Assembly: GCF_040115645.1 (NCBI RefSeq)
Contig: NC_089546.1
Location: 868,001-932,000, forward strand
Reading direction: 5' to 3'
DNA from: Euwallacea fornicatus
Taxonomy: Eukaryota > Arthropoda > Insecta > Coleoptera > Curculionidae
Length of the DNA stretch: 64,000 bases
Shown: positions 46,434 through 57,456 of the stretch, one piece after another
How the letters are laid out: each line of letters starts with the position of its first letter
How positions within the stretch are numbered: the stretch's first letter is position 1
The notes under the pieces: generated by a model
What the model saw: only the letters and a program-made list of their open reading frames with translations
The model's database searches: none
What the model was told of the DNA's origin: nothing
Program-made: the position numbers and the translations under genes

Positions 46434-46910
46434 TTTTAGACTACAAATAATTGCACTGCTTTGATTATATCTCTATAATGCTATGTTACTACTACTACTG
46501 CTACAATTTCCAAAAATAAAATACCTAATACTCTGCTAAATAATGATAACAAAAATTCATGAAAAAATCATTTCCTAAGTTGATCCGAGCAGTTTTTGTT
46601 ATTGCTTCTTTTGGTAAGTTCAACAAATGACCAATTTTTTAAACTAAATTTGAATAAAACAGCCAAAATTTTGACACGGTTGTTTGGCAAATTTGAAGAC
46701 CTTTAAAATGCTGTATCACTTAACTAATTTTCCCTATTTAAGAAAATTAAGGATTGCCAATTTGTGATATTATCGATTGGGGATGAGATCTTCTTTTACT
46801 CTTCATTTTCTCATTTCATTCTAAGGTTGACGTGTTTCATAATTTTTAACTTTAATTCACATTTCTAGAAATCTAGGGTGTGGCAAGTTTTTAAAAATAC
46901 ATTTGGTACA

Positions 46911-47579
46911 TTATATATAAATATTTTGATATTTTTGAGCAGAGTGACTGTAAAATCACTATTTATAGATAGGTAAGTGCACCTATTTTGCCAGTATGCT
47001 TTTCCTGAGTAGGGCTTTCTTTTTTACCACATTCATACATCTCCATATTAATGCAAAAATTTCCAAACTTTCACTAAATATGTCCTGCAGAAAATAAATT
47101 ATCGATTTAACTTTTAATATTAAAATTTAAAGAAAGTCGAAACGTTATACTGGTTTGGGCGGAGTGATTCTTGCAGAGACCATTTTATTTCAGGAAAAAT
47201 GCTGACTAGCATTTCCCTTTATTCTGAAAACTGCTTGTCTAATGCATAGAAAGCCATTACGAATCTGTCTACTATACGATAGGTAGACCTGGTCATGGGT
47301 ACTTGTTAATTCCTTTAAAGATGATCGACACTGGTCTTAAAAAAACTCGAAGGAGCATAGCTCACTTCTAATTTAGTGTACAAGAGATCTTGAAAATCCT
47401 CTGGACAATGGTGCTAATCAGTGAGTCCTACTTCCGCGGCTGGTTCTGGGGTATTTTTGTTCCGTGTGTTCCGAAGGACCACTCTCGGTTTTTGTCAGGC
47501 CAAGAGAAAACTGAATTGTACTCAATTGAAAATTTAATTACTTTATCTTTATTTACGACTAAGTTCTTAAATTAACTAA
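46911..47579. other. Spacer, nothing firm
   Basis: AT-rich, with a short palindrome GTCTACTATACGATAGGTAGAC at about 47267-47288. No supported gene. Confidence 0.4.
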
Positions 47580-48050
47580 TCCGTGTAATCAACGTTAATA
47601 CGATCACACGGTTGATGGTGCCTCACTTGTCTGGGGTTGCAACACTGTAGTTCTTCTTTTTTCAAGTGCGGTCACCTGCTGGTATATATGTCGTTCAGCG
47701 TCTCTTCTTCCCTTCAACCTGTTTTTTCCCCCGCTCCACCCTTAGTTCGAGTGTTACTCAAGGATAACTTAAGATTTATTCCTTGTTGACATCTGGTATG
47801 TTTTGTTTCACTCGATTGCAACCACCAGATGTTGGCTATCACCTATCGCCCGTTGGAGTGGAGTATTTTGGAAGATTCCTTTATTGTGGGCAATAAATCA
47901 AACAGTCCGAGTACTTGAGTCACGTTAAGCGCTTTACCCGACTTTATGATTTGACTTTCTGTACCCTTGTTACAAAATTTAGGAATTTTCCCAAACGTTT
48001 GAATTGAATTCAGACATTTAGAGTAATGAAATTCTCAATAAGTCATTTGC
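47580..48050 (-). repeat. LTR/leader-like repeat, copy 2 (antisense)
   Basis: The reverse complement aligns in order with 14850-15300: shared GAATTCAATTCA(A/G)ACGTTTGGGAAAATTCC near one end, CCAACATCTGGTGGTTGCAA in the middle and TTGCAACCCCAGA at the other. It is somewhat less AT-rich than its flanks. Probably a solo LTR plus leader of a gypsy-type family. Confidence 0.55.
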
Positions 48051-48621
48051 ACTAGTACATGTTTTTCATGTTAACTCTTGACTCCATTAACCTACTTGTT
48101 TTCTTGGTAGAGTTATACAAGAAATTGTATTCCGCTTGCTATGATGTGCCACTCATTTGGGGGGGTGTCAATTGAAATATCAAAGAAAGGGTAGCTGAGG
48201 TTGAGGGGGTTACTGATAAAATGATCTCTATTGTTAAATTAAACTTTTCTCTAGACATTTAAATAAACGTTTTTTTATTATTTTAAATTTTCTTCGCAAT
48301 CAAAGAGATATTATAGATAATATAACGCATTCTAAAAAGACGAACAAAAGGAAAGTTTTAAAATCGTAAGGAAAAAACGCAAAATTATATGAATATTTGT
48401 TTATATATTATTCATACAAGTGATTATTAATGTATACTTCAAAAATACGATAACAAATTAATTTTTATTCTTACAAGTTAAAAAAGTGTGTAGTTTTGAA
48501 TTCGATAGGTACGAATTGATTTCGTCCTCATTTTGCTGCTAGTTGTAACCTAAATAAAACATATATATTATTTATATACATAAAGGGCAAGAAAGTTTTA
48601 AAAGAAAATTTGTTTTTGAAA
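48051..48621. other. Spacer and 3' flank of the small secreted-protein gene
   Basis: No gene. A minus-strand AATAAA (plus-strand TTTATT at 48464-48469) lies about 155 bp beyond the stop of the 48622-48837 gene and could be its poly(A) signal. Confidence 0.4.
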
Positions 48622-48837
48622 TCAAATTTCACACTTACGAGTAGAGGGTAGACAAAACCTTTTCCCAGTTTTGGTGATCACACGAATACACCCATCAGGA
48701 CAGAGTTTTAGTGGGGCACTAAATATGTGTCCTTCTTTATCCTTATTGAACTTATAACAAATATTTGAAGATTGACATTGTGCAATACTAAAAACACTAA
48801 TGAGTAACACCACTACTATCAATATTCTTTTTGTCAT
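48622..48837 (-). CDS. Small secreted cysteine-containing protein, 71 residues, function unknown
   Basis: A single frame with a textbook signal peptide: MTKR, a 15-residue hydrophobic core and a polar end near IAQCQ (about residues 1-22). The mature part is about 49 residues, basic, with five Cys (six if the Cys of AQCQ is retained) in the pattern NIC, LCPDGC, RFC and KC. Pairs of disulfides are likely, so this looks like a small extracellular peptide such as a defence, venom-like or cuticular factor; no family is recognised and no function is claimed. There is no intron within the frame. Confidence comes from the signal peptide and intact frame. Confidence 0.55.
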   Translation of the reverse strand: MTKRILIVVVLLISVFSIAQCQSSNICYKFNKDKEGHIFSAPLKLCPDGCIRVITKTGKRFCLPSTRKCEI

Positions 48838-49217
48838 TCTATAAGATTATTATTTCAATGCGAAATGTCCTGGCAAAAGCTCGATTTTCTTGTTAATTTA
48901 GTATCAGCTGATGCTCTGCAAACTACGACTTAAATTTGAGCAATGTTTGCAGTTCAGTCAAATATCAGATATGTATTTCTTTGGTGACCTTCTGATGCTC
49001 TTTCTATTCTTAGCTGTAACTGTGTTTTATCTTAAGAATGAGCAATTAATCAAATACACGTTGTACAATAAAGTCCTTCAGTTTAAGCAACATAGTAAAA
49101 AATTATGGAAATAATCGACTGAAGCAGTTGTTGAAAAATATATTAACTGTACAATTTTGCTTTAGCTATTTTCTCCTGAATTTTACGCTTTATTGTAAAA
49201 AACGGGCTATACATTTA
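48838..49217. other. Spacer, nothing recognised
   Basis: The 5' flank of the small secreted-protein gene; no clear TATA box. The plus-strand frame 48911-49114 is not convincing. Confidence 0.35.
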
Positions 49218-50279
49218 TTATTCAAAATATTATCCATTGTTGGTCACTATATTTTGCCACTTTTCGGACAGCGTATGTACTCTGTGTGGAAAAAACTACT
49301 AATTTTTTGAAGCGATCCATGAATCGATCCAATTTTTTACTTTATAAGGCCGGAAGTGTTGGTCAGCCGTGCCGTGTGCCATTGATCGAAACAAGTAATA
49401 GTCAAAGGGAGCAACGTCTGGAAAATACGGCGGGTGGGGCAAGATTTCCTATTTCAACGTTTCCAAGTATGTTTTGACCATTTTCTTAACATGGAATTGA
49501 GCATTGTCATGCTGCAAAATCACTTTATCCTGGTTTTCGATGTATTGCGGCCGTTTGTCTTTTAATACTTGGGTCTAACACATTTATTGTATTCGATAAT
49601 GATCACTTGTAATTGTTTCAGTAGGTTTTAACAATTCATAATACATTACGCTGAGCTGGTTCCACCGAATGCAGGGCATCACCTAGGAACCATTAACATT
49701 CGGTTTGGCCATTGATGTGAAAGCATGATCCGGATATCCCCATGATTTTCTGCACTTAGGGTTATTGTAATGAATTTTTTTATCCCCAGTCACAATTTAA
49801 TGCGAAAATCCCTTTTGTTTTTGCCTGTTAAGCTACTGTTCACAAACAAAAAACGCAGTTCAACACTTCTCAATTTCAATTCGTACGTTACTCAATTTTC
49901 TTGCTTCTGAATCAGTCTTATATCTTTAAGGCTCTTTGAAATTGTTTGTTGAGCGACCCGCATTGATCGTGCCAATTATTCTTGACTTTAACACACGTTT
50001 TCATTAAGTAATGCCTCCAATTCTGATCTTTGAAAACTTTCCTTCTTCCACCGTCATGTCGGACTTTGATGTGAAAATCACCGTTATTGAACCGTTGAAA
50101 GTGTTCTCGATATTTTCTTTCAGCAATAGTGGCTTCATCACAAGTATTTGAGAGCATTCGATGAGCCTCAGTCGCAGATTACTTCATATTGAAACAGAAT
50201 ATTCAAACCTTCAGCAAATGTCAAGAATTTGACTCGCAAACTGTCATTTTCAATTGAGAATACCTTTATGATGCACTTA
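49218..50279 (-). pseudogene. mariner transposase relic
   Basis: Minus strand. The N-terminal half is in the 79-codon frame 49918-50157 (blocks REHFQRFNNGDFHIK and GRRKVFKDQNW, the mariner 'WFxRFKxxDFxxxDxxRxGRPxxFED' region). The catalytic half lies in pieces at 49280-49560, including LQHDNAQFHV (second Asp) and HPPYFPDVAPFDYYLF (third Asp). It ends near a TAA at 49218-49220. Several stops and shifts; a Tc1 element abuts its 5' side. Confidence 0.78.
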
Positions 50280-51856
50280 CAGTCAGTCCTAAAAATCTAC
50301 ATACACCCTGTAAATTGTATATAATTAATAAATAAATGAATGTATTTTTTTTTGTTAATTATGTAACAATACATAAATATTACAAAATTATTATTTATTT
50401 ATACAGTATGTCAGTTTAAATAAAAAATTGAAATAAAAAATTTCTAGCCCACAAAAGTCTATATGCACTTCAAAACAATTTTGTTAACAATTTTTTGCGG
50501 TGTCCTTATTAATTCCTCCGAAAATAAAATTATATTTTAAAGTAGTACGAGATCAATACTTTGCAGTGTTTTACTTTTTTTTAAATTTATACACAAAATT
50601 ATGGGAAGAATAGAAACATCAACGGCGACTCGATGTTAAATAATTAAACTTAGAAATCAAAAGAAGTCTTGCAATTAGATACCAACCACCGTAAGTTTAT
50701 TTCGCAGTACAATTCAAACAATTATTAGAAACTATAATAATCGAGGATATAGAAGCAATAAAGCAAGATCTGGCCGTCCGAGAAAGTTAAATGAAAGAGA
50801 TATGCGGTTACTTTTGAAAAAAGTTTCTTTAGAATCCAAAACTTGCTATAGAGACTGAAAATGATACCGGAAACACTATTAGTTTTGAAATAGTAACACG
50901 TATACTGCGATCAAATAACTATAATGGAAAAATACCAAGGAAAAAACCACTAGTATCTGCAACAAATAGACAAAAAAGACTAGATTTTGCTAATAATCAT
51001 TTAAACAAAGGCTTCCAGTTTCGGAAAACCATACTATTTATCGATGAAAGTAAATTTAATATTTTTGGATGTGATGGAAAGGGTAAAGTATGGAGAAAGG
51101 CAAATGAAGAGCTGAAACCTCAGAATTTAGCGTCAACTGTTAAACATGGGGGAGGTAAAGTCATGGTTTGGAGTTTAACGCCAGCGGCTGGAGTTAGAAA
51201 ATTGTTTCTTTTTTAATAGTATCATGAACCATCTACAATATTTAAAAATATTTTAAGACAATTTGATTCCATCAGTTAATAAACTAGAGCTTGGAAATCG
51301 TTGAATATTCCAACAAGATAACGATCCCAAGCATAGAGCTCGGGTTATTCGTGAATGGATCTTATATAATGTGTCTAAAATATTACACACACCTCAGTCA
51401 CGTAATTTGAATCCTATAGAACACCTACAAGACGAATTAAAAAGAAAGATTCGAAAATTAAAAATAACTAAAAAAGAAACATTAAAAAGCACTTTACAAA
51501 CTTTGTGGGTAAAAATATCCTCTGTCGTTACAGAAAATTTAGTTTTATCAATAATAAGACGTCTTAAGGCAGTGCTTGACTCAAATGAAGGAGCAACTAA
51601 ATATTAATTGTAAACAAATATTAAGTACAAACTAATAGATAAATTACATCTAAAGTGTATGTAGACTTTTATGGGCTAGAAATTCTTGATTAATAGTTTT
51701 ATTGAAACTGAAATGTAAATTAATAATAATTTTTTTTATATTTACGTATTGCTACTAGAGTAGTATTGTTACATAATTAACACAAGTAAATACATTAATT
51801 CCTTTATTACTTCTATACAATTTACAGAGTGTTTGTCAACTTTTGTGACCTGACTG
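50280..51856 (+). mobile_element. Tc1-like element with about 200-bp inverted repeats
   Basis: Ends CAGTCAGTCCTAAAAATCTACA and, from the right, CAGTCAGGTCACAAAAGTTGAC are flanked by TA (50278-50279 and 51857-51858). Shared inner blocks include CTCTGTAAATTGTATA / CCCTGTAAATTGTATA and TTAATTATGTAACAATAC. It encodes a decayed DD34E transposase on the plus strand. Confidence 0.88.
50600..51604 (+). pseudogene. Tc1 transposase, frameshifted
   Basis: Starts MGRIETSTATR at 50600. Recognisable blocks: GRPRKLNERDMRLL (paired-like DNA-binding domain and GRPR hook), ILFIDESKFNIFGCDG (first Asp), GGGKVMVW, QQDNDPKHRARVIREW (second Asp) and SRNLNPIEHLQDELKR (Glu of the DDE triad). The last 78 codons (51371-51607) are open. 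Several stops and shifts upstream make it inactive. Confidence 0.85.
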
Positions 51857-52062
51857 TATAAATCGACTAATGTTTCTATGGGGTTATGTTGAGGAATGCT
51901 CAAGTTTATTGCACGACAACTATGGTCTATTTATTTCGACCATTACTTTCTACTAAAGCCTTTTATAAAAAAACGGAGCAAACAAAGTTGTACACCTAGT
52001 AGGTAGTAGGTACACTAAATATTACAAGAAATGTGGTTGGCAATGTATAGAGTGATTCAAGT

Positions 52063-53136
52063 TATAACGAGAGTCATTCATAAACTATCAAAGACAAATT
52101 GAAATAGCTAAGAAGTGGTTTCATGAATCAATACAAAAGTTTCAGGACTTCAAATTGGTATCCTTATGATGACTTCTGATCAATGGATTTATAAGATGTT
52201 GTAAACATAACTTACAAATCAGTATGTTCAAAGTATTAAGTTCGATTGAGAATTGCACCGCGGAAAAACAACGTGTCGCTTTAGATTTTTAGTCGTTCAA
52301 GGTATCAAAGGTAGTGAAATATATGTAAGGGTGTTAAAAGTGTATGGGAGCAATTGTTTAAACGGTATGAACTTATGTAAGTCGATTGAACAGTTTAAAA
52401 CTTACGAATACCCACCAAGAAATGAGACTTAAGATTAGTGAGTGGTTCAAAGTCCAATGCTTGACCGAGAAAGAAGCTTTTTTTTAAATTATAACCTGTG
52501 ATGAGACGTGAATACACTATTATGAACCGGAGTCGAAGAAACGAAGCCTTGAGTAAAAACTGACAAGCTCTTCAACGCGGAAAAAAAGTGCTTCTTAAGC
52601 TTCTCTGGGACTCACAAGGTCCTATTTTATGCGATTTTCTTGAATACCAGCGAACAATCAACAGTCAGTATCGCACTGATATTCTGAAAAACAAATTAAA
52701 GCTCGCCATTCAGACTAAAAATTATGGACTTCTAATAAAAGGTGTGATTTTGCTTTAGGACAATGCAAGATCGGATACGGCACAGATAAGTCAAGATTTC
52801 GTTTAAAAACTGGCTTGGGAGATTCTTCCGCACCCTCCTTGCAGCTCAGATTTTGCCTTTCAGACTTTCAGATGTTTGGCCCCTTTAAGGAGGCTGTACG
52901 TAAGAAAAAATAGGGTTTCAACAAAGAAGTCAAAACTCAGGTGCGAATCTAACTTCGAGAGCAATGAAAAGAATTTTATATCAAGGGCACTAGAAAGTTA
53001 AAGGAACGATGGGACAAGTGAATCAGGGGGGGGGGGATTATGTTGAAAAGTAGCCAAAATTTTGTAATTGCATAATAAATAATTTTGGAGCTATATGAAT
53101 TTGTCTCGTTACTTATTGAATGATTCTCGTATTACG
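52063..53136 (+). mobile_element. mariner relic with visible terminal repeats
   Basis: Left TIR around 52063-52110 (TAACGAGAGTCATTCA, then AAAGACAAATT) is matched inverted at about 53095-53136 (TACGAGAATCATTCA, then GAGACAAATT). Between them the plus strand holds transposase pieces: ITCDETWIHYYEPESKK (first Asp), then ILPHPP and LFGPLKEA-like tail fragments. Heavily decayed. Confidence 0.72.
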
Positions 53137-53226
53137 GTGAAATTGTCTACTGATTCCAGTCTTGACTTCTTCTAAACTAGCCTTAAAGAGTTCGTACACA
53201 GATATTTTATTTTCCACTCAGTTTAA

Positions 53227-54027
53227 TCACAAATCCACAACATCATAAGACTCCTCAATGGGTTTGGAAAATCGCCCATACCTCTTAAATATATTTAGTC
53301 TATCAGTAACCCTCGTTAAGCCTTGTGGGACGTCCTTCGAATTCATTTGATATTTGTAACTGTAGTAAGACACTGGTGCCGAAGAGTACAAAGGATGTGT
53401 CTGAAACCGCTAAATCACATAGAGAATATTAATGCAAATAGGAGATTCGAGCATATTTAAATAAAACTCACATTTGGGTTCTTTTTGTAAAAGTCATCTT
53501 TTGGATTAAATCCCTCGATTTTAAAGTTTCCATCATATTCTGTGCAATAATAAGAATGTTGTGAATGTTCGTTCTCTCGGCGCAGCTCTTCGGTGGCTTC
53601 AATAATAAATTTTTTCATAAGATATTTTCGTCTTCCTCCTAAAAACGATTTATTCTCAACATCTGTTCCCTCAGTAACTCTATCTCGCCTCTTCGAGCTA
53701 ATGATACGTTGCACCGTATGACTGACCTGTTTTCTGAAGCCCTACCTACTTTGCGTGCATTTACATGCTTAAACCGAGCACATTCCCGTGCAAAAAGTAA
53801 TTTCAAAGTCGCTTACCCATATTCTTTTCATCGGTATTTTCTCTTTCGGGGTAAAGATAGCTTTCTTTCATGGTGGAACATAAAGGGCCTTGAGGGCTTT
53901 TTGCCGAGGCATCTCTAATCAGCCACTTTCTACTGTGTCCTTTGTATTCTTCTTGCCAGCATTTCTCCTCGAGACTTTCATTATCGTCGCCCTCTATCCT
54001 TTTGTCGCATTCTCGATGTTCGGCCAT
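53227..54027 (-). CDS. Unrecognised three-exon gene, 183 residues
   Basis: Exons 53817-54027, 53472-53638 and 53227-53400 (TGA 53227-53229) join in consistent phases (1, then 0) with GT-AG introns of 178 and 71 nt, total 552 nt. The N-terminal third is acidic (GDDNESLEEK). A basic RRKYLMKKF segment begins exon 2. The C-terminal half is Tyr-rich (SYYCTEYDGNFKIEGFNP, SYYSYKYQMN) and ends RYGRFSKPIEESYDVVDL. There is no signal peptide or membrane segment. The short Tyr/Pro-rich character is reminiscent of microtubule-associated ciliary or sperm proteins, but I cannot name a family. The exon 2 acceptor is TTTTTAG; an alternative upstream acceptor would give a premature stop or the wrong phase. 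Confidence 0.65.
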
Positions 54028-54526
54028 ATTTTTACCGATAGAAAAAATACGAGGAAATATTTCGAATTTTGTTTGTCACTAGTTACCGATCGACAGTTGG
54101 ATAAATTGGTTGGATAAAAGTGTATACGGATCACCTTTTTGTCGATTGATATTTTCTTTTAAGATAAAAGGTAAGTCTCTAAAAAATTCACTGATGTTTT
54201 AGCTAGAGAATGTTGCCTGGATTAAACCAATATTGAAAAGAAAAAAGACGTCAGTTTTGTATTATGGGACTCCACATTTAATCAATATGTTAAAGCTAGT
54301 AATTGTCATGGAAATGCCTGTTTATGCGGCAAAGTTTGTGTCACGCTATAGTGAAACTCATTCTTTACTCAGGCGAAGCTCAAAGATTAATATATAGAAA
54401 AGTAATTCATACTGAAGTGAGCATCTCAGGTAATGCTAGTATACATTTAAATGGAAGCCGTACACGTTTGAATGCGAACGCCAGCGTCTCTTGACTCACC
54501 GTAGGAGTGAGCTTTGTTTTCTCTCA
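54028..54526. other. Spacer between an unrecognised gene and a MITE
   Basis: Contains the 5' flank of the 53227-54027 gene on the minus strand. No other feature is supported. Confidence 0.4.
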
Positions 54527-54528
54527 TA

Positions 54529-55395
54529 CAGGGTGATTTAAAAAAAGACGAAGCTATAACTCAGTTATTTATGAACGAATTATGATAACTAAAATCAAAT
54601 AAAATTATATTTTTCAGACTACTAAATAACATTAAAGTTGATTTTTTAACTCAACTTCTGTTTTACTTGTCAACTTTAGAATTACAAATAGAACTCCATA
54701 TTTTTTTAATATTTTTTGATAGAAAATATTTCTCTGAATTCGACGATGTATGATAAGTTAGTGTTAAAATAAGTTTTAATTGAAAAAAATTGAAAAATTT
54801 GAACAATTTGAGGTATATAGCTATATGTGTCCTAAATTTGGGTATTATGAGTTACGTAACCATCTTTATCGTCATGGGGCATTTAGAATTATTCTGTGGT
54901 CATCTGCATTTCATTCCATCTCATCCTATACAAGAAATAAAGGCGGCTTTATCTTATCCCTTTTTGTTAGCTATCATACGGGCGCCACTTGTTCATGGCG
55001 CCAGGCATCTTTGTACAAGATAATACAATAGGATGAGATGGAATAAAATGTAGATTATTACAGAATATCGCAAATAGTCCTAAGACTATGCAGATAGTTG
55101 CATAACTCATATTGTTCAAATTTTGAAATATTTTTCTGTTAAAAATTGCTTTAATATTAACTTCTCATGAATTATTAAATTCAGAAAAAAAATATTCTGT
55201 CAAAAAATGAAAAAAAAATGGAGTTCTATTTGAAATTCTGAAGTCGACACCTAAAACAGGAGAACTTGAGTTAAAAAAAAACAACTTTGCTTATTTAATA
55301 GTTTGAAAAATAAAGTTTTATTCGGTTTTTAGTTCATAAACATCCGTTCATAAATATCTAAGTTATAGCTTCGCCCGTTTATTTGAGACTCCCTA
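54529..55395. mobile_element. Palindromic MITE, 867 bp, with a nested central hairpin
   Basis: TA-flanked ends CAGGGTGATTTAAAAAAAGACGAAG and, from the right, TAGGGAGTCTCAAATAAACGGG, both leading into GAAGCTATAACT(C/T)AG and TTTATGAACG. Inverted similarity spans about 250 bp per arm. The centre holds a second inverted pair, CATTTCATTCCATCTCATCC (54908-54927) against its complement at 55031-55049, around a short GC-richer segment. The overlapping frames 54780-55031 are not genes. Confidence 0.72.
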
Positions 55396-55563
55396 TATAA
55401 TAACAATTGACATTTATGTACTTATGTAAAAATAGTATATTCTGAAATTAGTGCAGAAATCCTAAGAGATTATGTCATTCACTAAAAGTTTCTCACTCGT
55501 CTGTTTTTTTTTGTATTTTCCTTCTTACCGTTCATGGTTAATCGTTTTATTTTATACTATATG

Positions 55564-56084
55564 CAGGATGTTCCACGAATATAGGCCCTCATTAGTATTT
55601 TCACAAGTATGACTAGGAAAAAATTGAAATTTTGGTATCACACTAAAGTGGAGGTGGCCTATTGACTAAACATATTTTTCATCAAGAAACCACTTTTGGT
55701 TATACCGGAAGTTAATGTCAAGACACCTATTTAAATTAAACATACGGAATATTATATCAAATTTCGATTATGAAGAATAATATGAAAATTTTTCCTGTAC
55801 AATGGTACTGTACCTAAAGTTTACATATATTGAAGTGACAGTTTTTTATATTGATAGTTTAAACTCTGGTTTAATATTATTACATAAAATTATCTGGTAT
55901 TATGATTTTTACATTGTTACTTCATTATCAACAATGGGCTTGTTTCTTTTGTAAGGTGTTTTGACAGATCTGTTAGTTTTAAAATGATTTGTAATATGTT
56001 TGAGGAATTTCATTATGGTTTCATTTTTTCTGGATATTGGATATCAACTGTATGTAAGATCCAGTAATCAAATCAACCACCCTG
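55564..56084. mobile_element. Possible MITE, 521 bp
   Basis: Left end CAGGATGTTCCACG, right end read inward CAGGGTGGTTGATT, followed by TA at 56085. It carries an ACTAAAGTGGAGGTGG block shared, inverted, with the small element at 58668. Terminal pairing is short, so borders are tentative. Confidence 0.4.
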
Positions 56085-56502
56085 TAGATAGTTTTTTATT
56101 TTATTGTATTGTACATTCTGATAAGGTTAAGACTCTATCAGAACGGTTGTAGATTATAAATAGAGTTAGAGATAAATTATTGTTAAGGAGTTGATGTACC
56201 CTTTTGGCACGCCCATGGTAGACTTTGGTTGTTTCGTGAGAATTCCCACCGAGTTACTTTGTCGGGATGGGAGTTTCCCGCGAAAGACTTTGTCGGCCCT
56301 AACATGCAAACGCAATTACGATTGACAAAATCGCCGACGAAGGACCTTGCATTCGCTTTAGCCCCACGATCCAATGCGGTGGGTAATGCACGTGGTGTCG
56401 ATGGCACCGAAACTAGGGTACGCCCGTGGTTGAGCTAGAGTGTTTAGTATTTAAGACTTTCCCGAAGACTGGAAGATTCTCCAAGCAGTAGGAGCGATTC
56501 TG

Positions 56503-57456
56503 TTGGATGTTGCGAAGGCATTTGACAGCGTATGGCACGGCGGGTTGCTGGTGAGACTGTTGGATTCAGGACTCCCGGTACCGCTTGTCAAGCTCGTTAG
56601 ATCCTTCCTCGCCGACAGGAAGTTCCGCGTCAAACTGAACGACAGCTACTCGAGTTACAGGACCATGAAAGCAGGAGTACCTCAAGGAGCGGTGCTATCG
56701 CCGTTCCTGTACAATGTCTACGTGTCAGACCCTCCAAGGACTGAAAAAACAGAACTGGCTCTATACGCAGATGACACAGCGATACTGGCAAGATCCTGGA
56801 ACGGGAAATTGCTAGTTAGAAACTTGCAAGAAGAAATCACGGCACTAGAAACGTGGTTTTCGAAATGGAAAATATATCTCAACGTTGAAAAAACCCAGGC
56901 AATCGTCTTCAAACGAAGAAGAAGGATCAAGACCGAAGACAAAGTGAAAATCAAAAACGAAGAAGTACCATGGGCCAAGAAAGTCACGTACCTAGGTGTA
57001 GACATGGAGGAAAACCTAACGTGGCGGTCACATGTGACAAAAACAAGAGCGAAAGCGAAGACGACAAGGGCCATACTGTATCCGATGATAAACAGAAGGT
57101 CGAAATTGCCAGTGAAGAACAAAATCACACTAATCAAAACTGTGATTCAACCTCAGCTAACGTATGCATCAACCGCATGGGGTTATGCAGCGAAGTCTCA
57201 CCTACAGACTCTCCAGGCAGTAGAAAACATTGCTCTGAGAACGGCGATAAACGCGCCTTGGTACTGTTAGCAACGGGGCGATTAAAAGAGATCTAAAGTA
57301 CAAGACCATGACGAACGTCATAAAAGAACGTGCAATCAAGACATTCCAAGCAACGGAGCAACACCAAAACGAGCTAATCCGGAAAGCAACAGATTACACT
57401 CTGGAGCAAGCCGTTCCGCATAAGAGACCAAGAAACCAGTTACTAGATAACGGATG
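56503..57456 (+). pseudogene. Reverse transcriptase C-terminal part (jockey clade), one frameshift
   Basis: The frame 56503-57270 reads LDVAKAFDSVWHGGLL (first catalytic Asp), GVPQGAVLSPFLYNVYVSD and LALYADDTAIL (catalytic YADD, about residue 88). The thumb and C-terminal blocks KVTYLGVDME and ALRTAINAPWY follow. A shift near 57262 moves the homologous continuation (an IKRDLKYKTM block) into another frame, which ends at TGA about 57456. The N-terminal part of the RT is missing, so the gene is dead. Confidence 0.87.

Larger units (their letters stand above)
37898..46910 (-). mobile_element. DD41D-type DNA transposon split by the BEL/Pao composite
   Basis: Left terminal repeat from 37898 (CAGGGAGTATTTTC, then CAAAAACTTGC and AGATTTCTAGAA) is matched in reverse complement at about 46700-46910. 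Both arms also share ACACGTC(G/A)ACCTTAGAATGAA. The transposase lies at 45522-46433 on the minus strand. The element is interrupted at 38178-45521 by the BEL-family insertion; removing that leaves about 1.7 kb, a normal size. The right terminal base is uncertain by a few positions. Confidence 0.75.

Noticed and set aside
53020..53036. Run of G near the end of a mariner relic
   Set aside because: A short homopolymer, too short and isolated to call a quadruplex or regulatory element.
53640..53818. Extra exon between exons 1 and 2 of the 53227-54027 gene
   Set aside because: Possible acceptors in this stretch give either an in-frame stop or the wrong phase, whereas direct joining to 53638 is phase-consistent.
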